Positions 36,953 through 48,111 of a stretch of 64,000 nucleotides of DNA are shown here, piece by piece. Source of the DNA: Syncephalastrum monosporum B8922 (lineage: Eukaryota; Mucoromycota; Mucoromycetes; Mucorales; Syncephalastraceae); assembly GCA_000697355.1 (NCBI GenBank), contig JNEN01000885.1:310001-374000 (forward strand), in the 5' to 3' direction. The notes below the pieces were generated by a model that worked only from the letters and a program-made list of their open reading frames with translations, made no database searches and was not told the DNA's origin. Numbering within the stretch: position 1 is the first letter of the stretch; each line of letters starts with the position of its first letter. The position numbers and the translations under genes are program-made.

Positions 36953-39900
36953 TTATGAAACAATACAAGAGTGCATTTTCGGCTGTACAAAGAACTTGAC
37001 ATCAGTCCAGTACGAGAGCTGTCGTTGGAGCAATGCTGTATCAAACAGCGGTGCCGATTTGAGCGCCGGCGCTTCATTGACGGTCAATTTTGTCTCGAAC
37101 AAGGGCATCGTAAACGACATATTAGAGTTCTTCTCGTAAAAAGAGGTGAGCTTGTAAGCCGGATTTCCTGGCTGTTTGGACAAAGATGAGATCCAGTCTG
37201 AGAGGTCAACCTTCTCAAACTCAAGCCCACAATTCCTCAGTGAGAGTAATACTGCATCCCATGTGGTGATCTGAGGGTTCACAATATGATATACGCGACT
37301 GTAAAACTCTGATGCAGGCATACTTGCTGTCTTGAGCATAATTTGTAGAATGCTCGACGAGGCGTAATCGACCGGTAGCCAATCAATAGTGGTCTGCAAG
37401 TTGGGTAACTGGCGTAGCAATGCATTTAGATGAGTGTCCAATTTCCCTCCTGATGTATATGCTGCATACCTTGTTCATCATGCTCCCACCCACAATCATA
37501 AGAGGGTACTGCTCGCTCGTATTCCATACGCCGTTGACAGTGTCACCACATACTTGGCCCATGCGCTCCACAATGCACGGAAAATTTTTCTCGCGCGTCA
37601 AGTAGTTGAATAGGTGCTCCACAATATACTTGGATTGGCCATATCCCATCGGCATCGCAACGTGCGGATCATCTTCGGCATGAGTTTCTTGCACGTAGTC
37701 GCCACCACGGCCTGCCACTGCGCTCACACTTGAGATTGTGTGCACATACATCGGGTCGGTGTCACGGTGGGCAAACTTGAGGAGGTTGTACAGACCTCTG
37801 ATACAGACCTTCTCAAAATGGGACACGGGCTGGTGAAAATCAAGCAGCCACGCACATGCTTGGATGAGCGTCACCTCGCTCTTAAGCCGATGATAAGTTG
37901 CTGCGTCCCATCCGAGGTTCGGAGCGTCGAGATCCATTGGAAGTACTTCTAGTCGCATGCCATGGTTGTTGTAGAGAAGCGATATATCAAGGCGACGGCT
38001 CTTGAAGGATGTCACGAGACGCTCAAACAGTTGGGAAGAGTTGCCGCGAACGAGAGCGATGACCTTTTTAATCTTAGGTGACTGCAGCATGTCACGTAGT
38101 AAGAAGGAACCTAGCGAGCCCGTGGCACCAGTTAAAAGCACGGTCTGTTGGTCTTGCAGCTTCGCCAAAACAGTGTGTTTGCATACACCAAAGTCCTTGT
38201 TTGCTTGAGCGAGGTATCGGTTCTTGATGTTTTGCGTCTCTTGATAGTGGCTCTCAATAATGTCAGCATCCTCCTCTACTTCCCCGTCACGAAGGGTAGC
38301 AAGGGCCTTGGCGAGAGCCGATATGGATGGGTGTTCATAAACGATGTTGCTCGGCACGCCAGCAAAATGGTCAGTCATCATGTTGCGAAGCTGGATAGAG
38401 AGAAGCGAATTGAGGCCATAATCAAAGAGCGACGTATTGGTATCGAGCTGCTGCATGTCCTTGTTCAGAACATGGGATGCAGATTGACGTAAGAACGCCT
38501 CGATGGCATCGAGGGTCCATTGCTTGGCGACTTGTTGATTTACTTCTGCTGTCTTTCTATCGCGACCGGCACCATCCAAGAATGATCGGTATATATTTTC
38601 GATTACGTCCTTAAACTTCTGGATGGACAACTTACGCACCACTGTGCCCTTAGCTGTGGTTACAAGATGCTCGCTTAGGGGTAAGATATACACCATCTGG
38701 GGCAGAAGCGTGCTATGGTTAGGTGCATCCACATTAGCAGCTCTGACAGCTTCATGGACTGACACCAACACAAAGTTTAATAGGTCTCTATCCACATGCA
38801 GTATATGTCTATTTACCTTGTTCAATTGCATCCTGCAATGTCATGTTTATCACTGTATTAAATTCAAGCTCGACAAGCGCGGCGGTGCAATGTCGGGCTT
38901 CCCCGATGACTGTGCACTGTCTCACTACGGGGTAGCTACGGATCGTGTTCTCCATCGGGATAGGATTTGTTTTCTCGCCATTTTCCCTAAGGCAGCAACT
39001 GTAGTTCAGAAATTTTCAGTTCTCACCCGGACTCGATGGCTTACATGACCAAGATGTCGTCTTTACGACCAAGATGCCGCCAATAATCCTTCCCGTCGTT
39101 CGTCGGCTCATGGCGAAGGATATCGCTTGTGGCGAAATCCCCATTACTGCGGTTGGCCACACCAGTAGCTAGGGCAGGACAATCTCCTCGTATCACCAAG
39201 TGATATGCATTCGGACCCTGGTCCTCCATAGGTTCCCATAACACGTACGGCATCATCGGGGCAATAGGGCGGATGCACACAGAGTTATGATCTGCCGGAT
39301 CCAAGTCCTTGCTTGAGAACACTCCCATTTCTAGGGTGTGGATGATCAGCAAACTGCTTGCAGAGGCCGCATATCTATGAACTTTACCTGTGCAGCCAAA
39401 ATTACTGCCAACATTGATACCGTTCTCGTGGAAAAAGTCTCCCACCTCTTGACTTAAGCTTGCTCCACCATAACTATCGAGAAACTTAATAAAGGAAAGT
39501 TACGGTGACGTGCCTGACCATACATGATATATTTGATGTGTGCAAGTGGTGTGAAGTCCTTGGTCAAGACAAGATGTTTCTTAAGTTGGCCTAGAATTAG
39601 GGGTGGGAGCATCATCACGGAGACACGGAGCTGGCGACAGATAGAGAGGATTTCGTGCGGCTGAGGAGGCAGATCTTTCAAAAGTATGCAGCTGGCACCA
39701 AAGGTGATTTGTCCGAAACAGCAATAGAAACCAAAAGCGTGAAATCTACATCACGGTTAGCATTGATGCAATTGAGAGCAAGTGTTGCATCAATGACAGA
39801 TACATACAACGGAAGAGAAGGCAAGGCAATATCCTGCTCTGTTGGAACCATGGACGGGCATGAATTGATAGCATTCAGATTGAGACTCTGGATAACACAA

Positions 39901-40590
39901 ATCAAGTAGCGGTTGCTGAACCGTATGGGCTTCGGATGGTTGGTAGATCCAGAGCTACGGTAATGATGCATCAGCAATTCCATGCGTCAAGGGCATGTCT
40001 CTCCATTTCACTTACCTATGGATAATCATGGCTATCTTTTCAATGTCCTCCTGACTATAGTTCTTGTCGAGGATTGTATCAGCTTGAGGGTGTCGCGACT
40101 TCCTCAGCATTGCGTCCACGTCAAAGGCAGGCACTGTCTTGCTGATGCAGTCATGCCCACTCTCCTTAGCAGCATTTTCCGCCATATCGCTGTATTTTCT
40201 GCTTGAAAAGACGCACGCTGCATTCGTCTTATGGAGGAGGTTCGCGTGCGCCGCCAACGAATTGCGTGGTGACATAAACATAAATGTCGTACGCAGCTTG
40301 AGGAACGCGAGCATGACAATGAGTGCGTCTAAGCCGTGATCTCCAATATAGCCGACCACGGTGCCGGATCCTTTTTGCTGCACATCGGAAGCCCATTCAC
40401 AGGCAATATTAGTTGCAATATGATCGACTTGGCCGTATGTCAAAGAACTGAGCGCGGTGGAAGCGGTTGTAGGATAATGCACAAAGACGTTGTCGTGATA
40501 GCGTTTAACAAGTTTTTCAAACAAGCGAATAAACGCGTATTCATCCTTGTAATGATAAGGTAGCTGGTCGTAACTAGTGAACCCTGTCAT
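36953..40590 (-). CDS. NRPS-like adenylate-forming reductase (A-T-R)
   Basis: Eight exons on the minus strand: 40590-40016, 39954-39808, 39745-39524, 39473-39388, 39330-39045, 38986-38817, 38758-37470, 37408-36953; 1076 residues. Order: adenylation domain (phosphate loop IIHSSGSTNHPKPI, YGGASLSQEV, NFGCTEMG, hinge GRKDDILVMENGEK), carrier domain (FDYGLNSLLSIQLRN with the phosphopantetheine serine), and thioester-reductase domain (VLLTGATGSLGSFLLRDML nucleotide loop; YGQSKYIVEHL catalytic Tyr/Lys). Such enzymes activate a carboxylic acid, load it on the carrier and release an aldehyde using NADPH. The lysine-pathway aminoadipate reductase has a longer N-terminus; this shorter form resembles specialised adenylate-forming reductases. 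Substrate unknown. The last intron border (37409-37469) was chosen by phase and the LPNLQTTIDWLPVDYA match. Confidence 0.87.
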
Positions 40591-42837
40591 TGCTCGCAGA
40601 AAAGAACCTTGCTTTGCATTTAGTGATAGATCTTTCTTTTATGTAAAACGGTCTGCAGACATGTGCTGTAGCTCTATAGTCAATGCGTGTGGCGCAGGGT
40701 ATGCCTAACCTGATGAAGTCAGGTTTAATAGTCCAATGCACTAAATTATGCTTGCTCTCTAAAAAAAGCAGGGGACCAGTGGGGGTAAACACTTGTTTTA
40801 CTTATGGAGTGCATCATGTGCAACGTCCGTATTCTGGGATCATCGTAATTCAAATAAATTCTAATACTACATCTCGCGCTCCCTTACTGAGCTCCTCTAA
40901 ATGCTAGGAAAAGCTGGATACTTTCTGGCTGGGAGATATAATGGAGAAAATATCCACACGATGTGTTATGTCAATTATGTTTAAATAGTGTAGACACATC
41001 TCGCGGATAGAGAAGCAGACATTGTAGCAAAATTCAGAAACTATCATCCTTCAGAGTGTGAGTTTTCTTAAAAGAAAAAATTAAGTAGCGTTGCATATCA
41101 AAGGCAGCGCGGACAGGTTCCATTAAATGGACCATGTGCATTCATTCAGCGGAGTTCCCGTGGCTAGGCTATCTCGTTTTTCTGTCTGTCCTTTTTTCTC
41201 AGTAACCACATATGAACAAACGATCTCTATTTGTAAGTGCTGATTTGAGGAATTCTCTGCTTGTAAGGTGACGTTATTGTTGAATATATCTTCCTTGTCT
41301 CGTATTCACCTCGTAAGGACATTATAATATAGTTAAGATCTTGCCGCAAGAGGTAAATCCGGAGATCGATCTGTGCTACAATGGCGACATGAAGCTGAAG
41401 TTTGTGTTGCATATATAATGCAGATCCTTGTTGTGACGTATAGGTGTGAATACTTGATAATGCAGCATGTGCAGATTATCCATAGTGAGTATAATCGCTA
41501 TTCAAATTCTGTGTAGCTTGAGCCAAGGGCTGTGCCAGTATACAGCAATTCATCGAACGAATTGTGCTCTAATATCTTGGCTAAAGGTTTGTCAAAAAAT
41601 AATTCACACCGTAGAATACTCAGTAAAAAAGGAAGAGAAAATAGAAGTCAAGGCAACATTAGCTTGATGGGAAAAAACATATCCTTAAAGCTGTAGAACG
41701 CGGATTTTCCAATTACTACATGTGCGCTCTTAGCGCATCTGAGGTCTGGCAACATGTCAGAAGATTGATACTTGCGTGCCATAATCTGTGATTGGTCGCT
41801 ATTTTGTGGGACACTAAGCCCACGCTCGAACCGCTCATTTTGAGGTTCCCTTAAATGGAATAGCTAAGATGTTGCGTATCACCCCAGCGGATGAGAGGCA
41901 TTTTTATCCTTTCGTACTGTATTATTCGACATGATGTACATACCTTAAGCGCATACTGTTTTTCATAAGCTTTCATATATCATTATCAGGGTTTCGCTCA
42001 ATGTTGTATTATGCCCCAGAGCAGTGTGCCGCAATGAACATATGAATGTTTCGCTTGCTGTATATTGCAGCATGTTTTAATGCGAAAGGGCACTCCAGTA
42101 TGTATATCAATTGAGACGCCTAGCTATCTCATTGGAGAAGAATTCACTGTTGCACGGATAACTTGTATGACAGACACAAACCATCATGAAAATGATAGGT
42201 TGGCAGAAAATAAGACAACTCTCACCATACATATATGCTAGTTTGTATACTTTATGCAACACGTATCGAATATGATTACTCAGGCACATACTTCTCAGTA
42301 CTTTCGGATAGATAAGATAAAATATCTAATGCTTTGGGATGATCATACATAGTACATACTACCTCAACTCATTGCAAGCGACGTCAGGATGCTACGCGCT
42401 CTGTATACAGTCTTGTTTTCTCAAACATATTGGGCAAGCATCTAGGTCAAGTGTGTAAGGTGCACTAGAAAAGCTGCATAACAATAATCCAGCATTGGGG
42501 GTCAGATTGGCTATTGCGCAACACGAATGACACCCATTCAGGGCTAAAAAATGTGCCATAAGGATAGACTGCCTTTATGAGGAACTGATATCGAATAAAA
42601 GCACTGATGCTTAATGCCGGTGCAGGCATCAGTGTCGGTCGCATCTAGGACTTCTAAGAATGAATAAGCGGCGACGTGAGACTGAAACCGGGCAACACCA
42701 TTCAATTGTGTGAATCACACGTTTCCGGATGAACATGTCTGTAGTGTATAGAGGACTTCAAAGATCGTGGTCATTGAATAACTCGTTTTGCACAGCAAAC
42801 ATGTTTATGAGAGTAAAGTTTATATATGTACACTGGG
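40591..42837. other. AT-rich intergenic region
   Basis: About 2.2 kb, notably AT-rich, with no frame over 90 codons. A 9-bp inverted repeat (CACTGATGC ... GCATCAGTG) is at 42602-42634. Possibly decayed repeats, but nothing recognisable. Confidence 0.45.
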
Positions 42838-43696
42838 CTAGTCGGTCTTCTTCTTGCCAAAGACCATTTTGAAAGAGGACCAGCCGAAGGCAGCCATGAC
42901 ACCGACGAAGTGACCCAAATAGGTTGAAATGATACAGGAGATGGGCCATACCTGGACAAACGGTCAGAAACCTCGAGTTCTGATTTTTATGACGTACCTG
43001 CCAATCGCGCTCCCAATCTAAGGGCAAAACAATGGCACCGATCCAAGCTCCGGAGAGAGTACAGATGGCTTGGGAATAAGCATAGATCTCGACGGTCTCG
43101 GTGGGGCTAAGGAGGACAGAGTACAGGAGTGAGTAATAAGCAAGGCGCGTTGGAGAGGTAAGGAAGTCGTACCAGTGTTGCAGAAAGGCCTTGACCCATA
43201 TAGAGGAATCTGCAGGGGCGAGGGCGGTGAAGGTAGGAATGATGGTGATGATGGATAAGTAAGTAGCAAAAGCGAGGGTGTGGTTAAATTTGCTAGCAGG
43301 ATATCAGTTAAGAGAAAAGAAAGAGGCAGATGGGACTTACTCGAGGAGAGGTGCACCAAACAAGACAATCAGACCGTGCAAGACGCCTACGCCAATAGTG
43401 GTGGCCAGAATAGCAAATCCCAAAGAGGACTGATAGGATTCCATCAATATACACGTTGCACTGCCGGCTCCTCTCCTTTTTCTTACCAAGGTTTGTTTGA
43501 CAGTCTGATGCTTGATGAACAGAAGAGTGAGAACGAGGAGAGTGGCGTGGCCTAATGCGAGGATGGGGATAGCCGTCGAAAGAGTGTCGAGTGGATCTTG
43601 CAAGAGACGAGACGAAGGTATAATGAACGTCGCAGCATAATTGAGGAGACTGGCAACAAAGCCAGTGACCAGCTGATGTGGAATAGCCAACGGCAT
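42838..43696 (-). CDS. GPI11: GPI-anchor biosynthesis protein Gpi11 / PIG-F
   Basis: Five exons on the minus strand: 43696-43487, 43429-43341, 43292-43173, 43106-42998, 42951-42838; 213 residues. Hydrophobic throughout, with about five or six transmembrane helices (HALATLLVLTLLFI-type segments). The C-terminal signature PLDWERDWQVWPI followed by GHFVGVMAAFGW identifies the PIG-F/GPI11 family. The protein sits in the ER membrane and partners the Gpi7/Gpi13 ethanolamine-phosphate transferases. The tail KKKTD ends in a dibasic-like ER motif. The start is the only ATG consistent with the family length. An upstream in-frame extension exists but overlaps the divergent gene. Confidence 0.9.
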
Positions 43697-43822
43697 TAGA
43701 GCAGATCCTTTTGAAACGCGCGCCTTTCGGTTTGATTTCAATTGGGCAAAAGGGACGGCCGCAAGTGCTTGGGATCGGCATTTTAGTTTTTCCGCCCCTT
43801 CTTCTTTTCCTTCTTGTTTCCA
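43697..43822. promoter_or_regulatory. Compact bidirectional promoter GPI11 / HECT ligase
   Basis: Only 126 bp separate the start codons of the two divergent genes. No clear TATA on either side; a pyrimidine-rich tract (TTTTCCGCCCCTTCTTCTTT) leads into the plus-strand gene. Confidence 0.6.
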
Positions 43823-46800
43823 ATGTTCACCCCGAGCGACAAGGAGAAAAAGTCGTTTGTCGAGCGCACGCGTATAGAGCGCCAACGCCGTGAAGCCCAG
43901 CGCCAGGAAAAGCAGCAGACGGAGACAGCGGAACGTGCAGCGCGTGTGCTTCAGCGGTGGTGGAGGGGTCACAAAAGACGACAACAGGCCCAGAATGACG
44001 CCTGGGCCTTCTGGTCATGTTCCGGCCAGGACGCATGCCCTCACGATCTCTTTTTCAAAATGGGCCTGTATACCTTTCTTAGCCGCAAACGCCCCGCACC
44101 GTCCGCGAAATACCTCACCGCCTTGTCCAAGTTCTTGACCGCCAGCCCCAAAACGTGCTTGGCCCTGCTGGTCGACCCAACGCGCGGGAAACAGACTCTG
44201 GCTTACCTTGGTTTCGTCATACAGCAATGCCTCGTCCATACATGCCAGGGCACCAGCGACACTGACTTTTACGTCGCCGGGCCTGAATTGACTTTATTGC
44301 TGTATTATCTTAATCCAAAGTCTTACCAGCCCCTCTCAGACCAAGCCGAAGCCATTCTTTCGTCGATCTATACTACCTGCCTCTTCCCTTTCGACCTCAC
44401 CCAACCCATGCTGAGACGCATTGAACGCATTGCAAAGCTTGAGCACCGGGCCCAGAAATACGGCCGTACGATGGACGACGACAAAAAACGGCTCCAATCA
44501 TATCAACTATGGATGACGACCCTAGTCCGCCTCGCCACCTTTCCGTTGGAATACTGTCCTCAGGACGTTGACGCGCTTCAATTCTTCTGCACACGCGTCT
44601 TGTGCGTTCCTCTAGTCACAACGTGCATAAATCCTCTCATTGCAAAGCACGTGGACAAACTCGTACATCCAAATGTGGTCTATAAACACCTGAAAGCAAC
44701 GGACTGGACAGAGCAGCTTAGTGGTAATGGGTGTCTCTTCTTGCTGGCCAATCTACTCCAGCTGGACCGACGCGGCATGGACTTGGTCACCTTGACGACC
44801 TTCTTACTCGACCACGTTCAAGGGTCATTCTCCAATCAACAGAAACCACCGTACCTTCAATATCACCCTCTCTTTAAATGGTCTTGCGCTCCGTGGGGAA
44901 ATAACATTGATGTCGTTGTCTTTGAGCGTGTTCAAGCACAGATGGAACATCTTTGGTCCAGAACTCTAGTCGATCAACTCTTCACACCCGTCATCACCTT
45001 CCAGTTGCCAGCTCTTCAGAACGATAACAAGGATACCAAGCGGCCTTGGTATAAAAAGAAAGATCAGAAGCTCCAACCTGCGTTGGACAGCAAAAGTTAT
45101 ACCCAGCTGGCAGGCCTTTCCGTTGATGTCGAAAACACCTTTTACATGTACAACCAACTCTGCTCGCTCTTTGAGGGCCAACGAAAAGAAATCTTGAATC
45201 GCATTGCATTCACGACTCACCTGATGCCCCAACTCTGGAAAGCGATGAACAGCTTTGGTCCCAAGGGAGGTATGGCCATTTATCTGGATGCTGCGCGCAG
45301 AAAAGATGGCCATGTGGAAAAGGAGCCTCTGATCCAGACACTTCGCGCCTTTTGCGAGGCAACTTCACTTGTATTTCTGTAAGTCGCTCTATCTCCTTTC
45401 CGTGTCTCGTATTCATCTCGTTTAAGGACCCTCGATGATACCGATATCTTCGAAAATGAGACGCCCTTCTCAACGGATGATTTGATTCAGATCAGTGGCT
45501 TCTTGAACACGTTTTACTTTGCTCTTTTACACCAAGGCACCCTTCCCGCTTCGGGTGGTGCTGCGTCGACCGCCCCCTTACCACCCGCCATTGCACGCTT
45601 TCACGCGGCTCGCCGTCTGCTGCTTCAAATATATGACCTCGACGTGCGACATACCTTTTGCCCTGAAGGCCATTGGCAGCTTGTATCCGATCCTATGGCC
45701 AAACCGTCTTTCCTATCGCTCTTTAGCAGTCGTTCCGCTTCGGTATCACCATTCCTCGAGCAGCTGCGTCAGGGTGACCCAGTGCCGATGCGGATCTTAC
45801 AGCTCATGCCCCACACCGTATCCTTTCAAACCCGTCTCAAGATCTTTCGTGACTGGGTTGCTCTGGACCGAGCCGATCTCATGCTAACGAGCCATCGCGC
45901 CGTCCGTGTGCGGCGCCAGTACGTTTTGGAGGATGGTTATCGCGGTCTCAGTGGGCTCCCGCCTGCGGCATGGAAAGGAAATATTAAAGTGACATTTGTC
46001 AACGAGCTCGGTAATTTTGACTGCATAAATGTTGAGCATGTGAATTGACGACTTGGGATAGGCGTCGAGGAAGCCGGTATTGATCAAGGTGGCCCGTTTA
46101 AAGGTATGTGTTGGCTTACTATTGATACAATTCATTATATGTACTAAACATACTCAGATTTCGTGTCGTTGCTGGTCAATGAGGTCTTCAAACCTTCCTT
46201 TAGCCTTTTTGCCTCTACGGCAGGCACGAATCTATTCTATCCTTCTCCTACTTCAAGCATCCATGGCGCGAACCATATTAAACTCTTCGAGTTCATTGGC
46301 AAGGTATGTCCTCAAAGATGTATAAGATTCTATTCCCTCAAAACATGCCCTAGGTGATTGGCAAGGCCGTGTATGAAGGAATACTACTTGATGTGCAGTT
46401 TGCGAGCTTCTTGTTGGCCAAACTGCTTGGTCGCAATGTGTTTTTGGAAGAACTGCGCGAGATGGATGAGGATGTATGGCGGAACCTGACATTTTTAAAG
46501 CATTATGATGGTAAGAAGAACCCGTGCAATGGCCTTGACTGATAAACGAAAAAATTCAGGCGATGTGGAGGACTTGGGGCTTTATTTCGCTACAGATGAG
46601 CACGTTTTTGGAGAAGTCATTACCCACGAACTGAAGTTTGTAAGCTGAGGCAACACAAAATCATCCAAAACCTACTAATTTGGTTCTGCTCGTGTAGCAT
46701 GGCAAGGATGTGGCTGTTACCAATGACAACAAGATCGAATATGTCTATCGTATGGCTGACTACAAGCTTAACCAGCAGAGCCGGGAACAGACGCACGCCT

Positions 46801-47609
46801 TTGTTCAAGGTTTCCGCTCAGTGATATCCGGCAACTGGATCAAACTTTTTTCTCCACCCGAGTTACAGCGGTACGTTTCGGATAGCAAACACACAAGAGA
46901 GAAAAAAGAAAAAGAAGAACTGATGTATAAGCATCTGTCATAGGGTCATCTCAGGAGAAGATATGGACTTTGATGTGTCCGACTTGCGATCGCATACTCA
47001 GTATCAAAATGGCTACTTTGACCAGCATCCCATCATTCGTTCTTTGTGGCAAGTTGTGAACGAGTTTTCCTCAGACGACAAGCGTGCTTTTCTCAAGTTC
47101 GTTACGAGCTGTCCCAAAGTAAGCCTGACTGACGAAGGGTGCTTTTTATTGACACCGTTTTGGGTAGCCTCCATTGGGAGGGTTTGATTATCTCGTGCCG
47201 GGCTTTACCATCCGCATGGTGCCTGTCGAAGCCGACGGACGGGGTGGTGTAGACGGCTTGCACCTTGTGAAGAGCCTACTTAAGGTCAATACAACCGAAA
47301 ATGCAAAGCAAGGACGGCTGCCTAGTAGCTCAACATGGTATGTGTAGATTTTGGTTTATTTGTAGCCCTGTTAACGCACCACCATTAGCTTTAATCTTTT
47401 AAAATTGCCAGGTAACAGCCATCGTGAGGATCTAACAAGGGTCGGCTAATCACCCCTACAAAAGCATATACCAAGAAATCGGTCTTGCGCGAGAAGCTTC
47501 GATATGGTAAGACAAATATATTTGCTGGCCTAGGGAATAAAGGTGAATGGGTGCTGACGTCTGTTAATGTGTAGCGATCCATTCCAATACTGGTTTTGAA
47601 TTGAGCTGA
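43823..47609 (+). CDS. HECT E3 ubiquitin ligase, Hul5/UBE3C-like
   Basis: Twelve exons: 43823-45378, 45427-46010, 46062-46103, 46158-46303, 46354-46510, 46560-46639, 46698-46870, 46944-47118, 47168-47337, 47389-47411, 47465-47506, 47575-47609; 1060 residues. It opens with the Hul5/UBE3C-type basic helix and an IQ motif (RAARVLQRWWRGHKRR, about residues 40-55). The C-terminal third is a complete HECT domain: GVEEAGIDQGGPFKDF, GKAVYEGILLDVQFA, FLKHYDGDVEDLGLYF, and the catalytic cysteine in SSSTCFNLLKLP, ending TGFELS. Hul5 works with the proteasome, extending chains on stalled or misfolded substrates. The 3' end is cut into small exons (23-42 nt), so automated calls may truncate it before the catalytic Cys. 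Confidence 0.92.
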
Positions 47610-48111
47610 TCCTGTTAGATACGAGCTTCTATCCTGTCAAATACAAAACAGCAGCATCCGAAAAGAGAAAATGATGGGTCGACAAAAGTGAAAGAAGGCA
47701 AAAGTATGAAGGATAGGAGCTGCCATTCTGGCAGCAGGCAATGGATATGAAGGCGATGGGCGTTGGTATCCTATTCTGTCTCAAGATTAGCGAAATGGCA
47801 TTGGGATATATGTACAGTATATTTCAATTTATGTACCCTGAGGTCAAAAGTGGAGCAAAGGACTCGCGAGCGGATCAACATCGAACAAGACAGGCATGGC
47901 CGCGCTGATCTGGATGGAGACGGCAGCAAGGAGTATAAGAAGGACCCACGGAAGATACATGATAGAGCAAGTTATAGGTATGAGATAAAAGGAAGAAGAG
48001 GAGGAACAGTATTTGCAGTGAATGGGAAAAATGAACGAGGGATTGTGGATGTCTATTTTAGGCAATTCCTGTTGCATTGTCTTTCGGCATGCTCTTTCTT
48101 TTCTTTTTCTA
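47610..48111. other. Intergenic, tandem genes
   Basis: 0.5 kb with the 3' flank of the HECT gene and the promoter of the SWIM gene. Only short frames with no domains. A CT-rich leader is at 48095-48110. Confidence 0.5.

Noticed and set aside
39454..39523. Candidate GC-AG intron (CAG|GCACGT) in the reductase gene
   Set aside because: It would leave a 29-nt intron. The GT donor at 39523 gives a 50-nt intron and the conserved KYIIYGGASLSQEV in frame.
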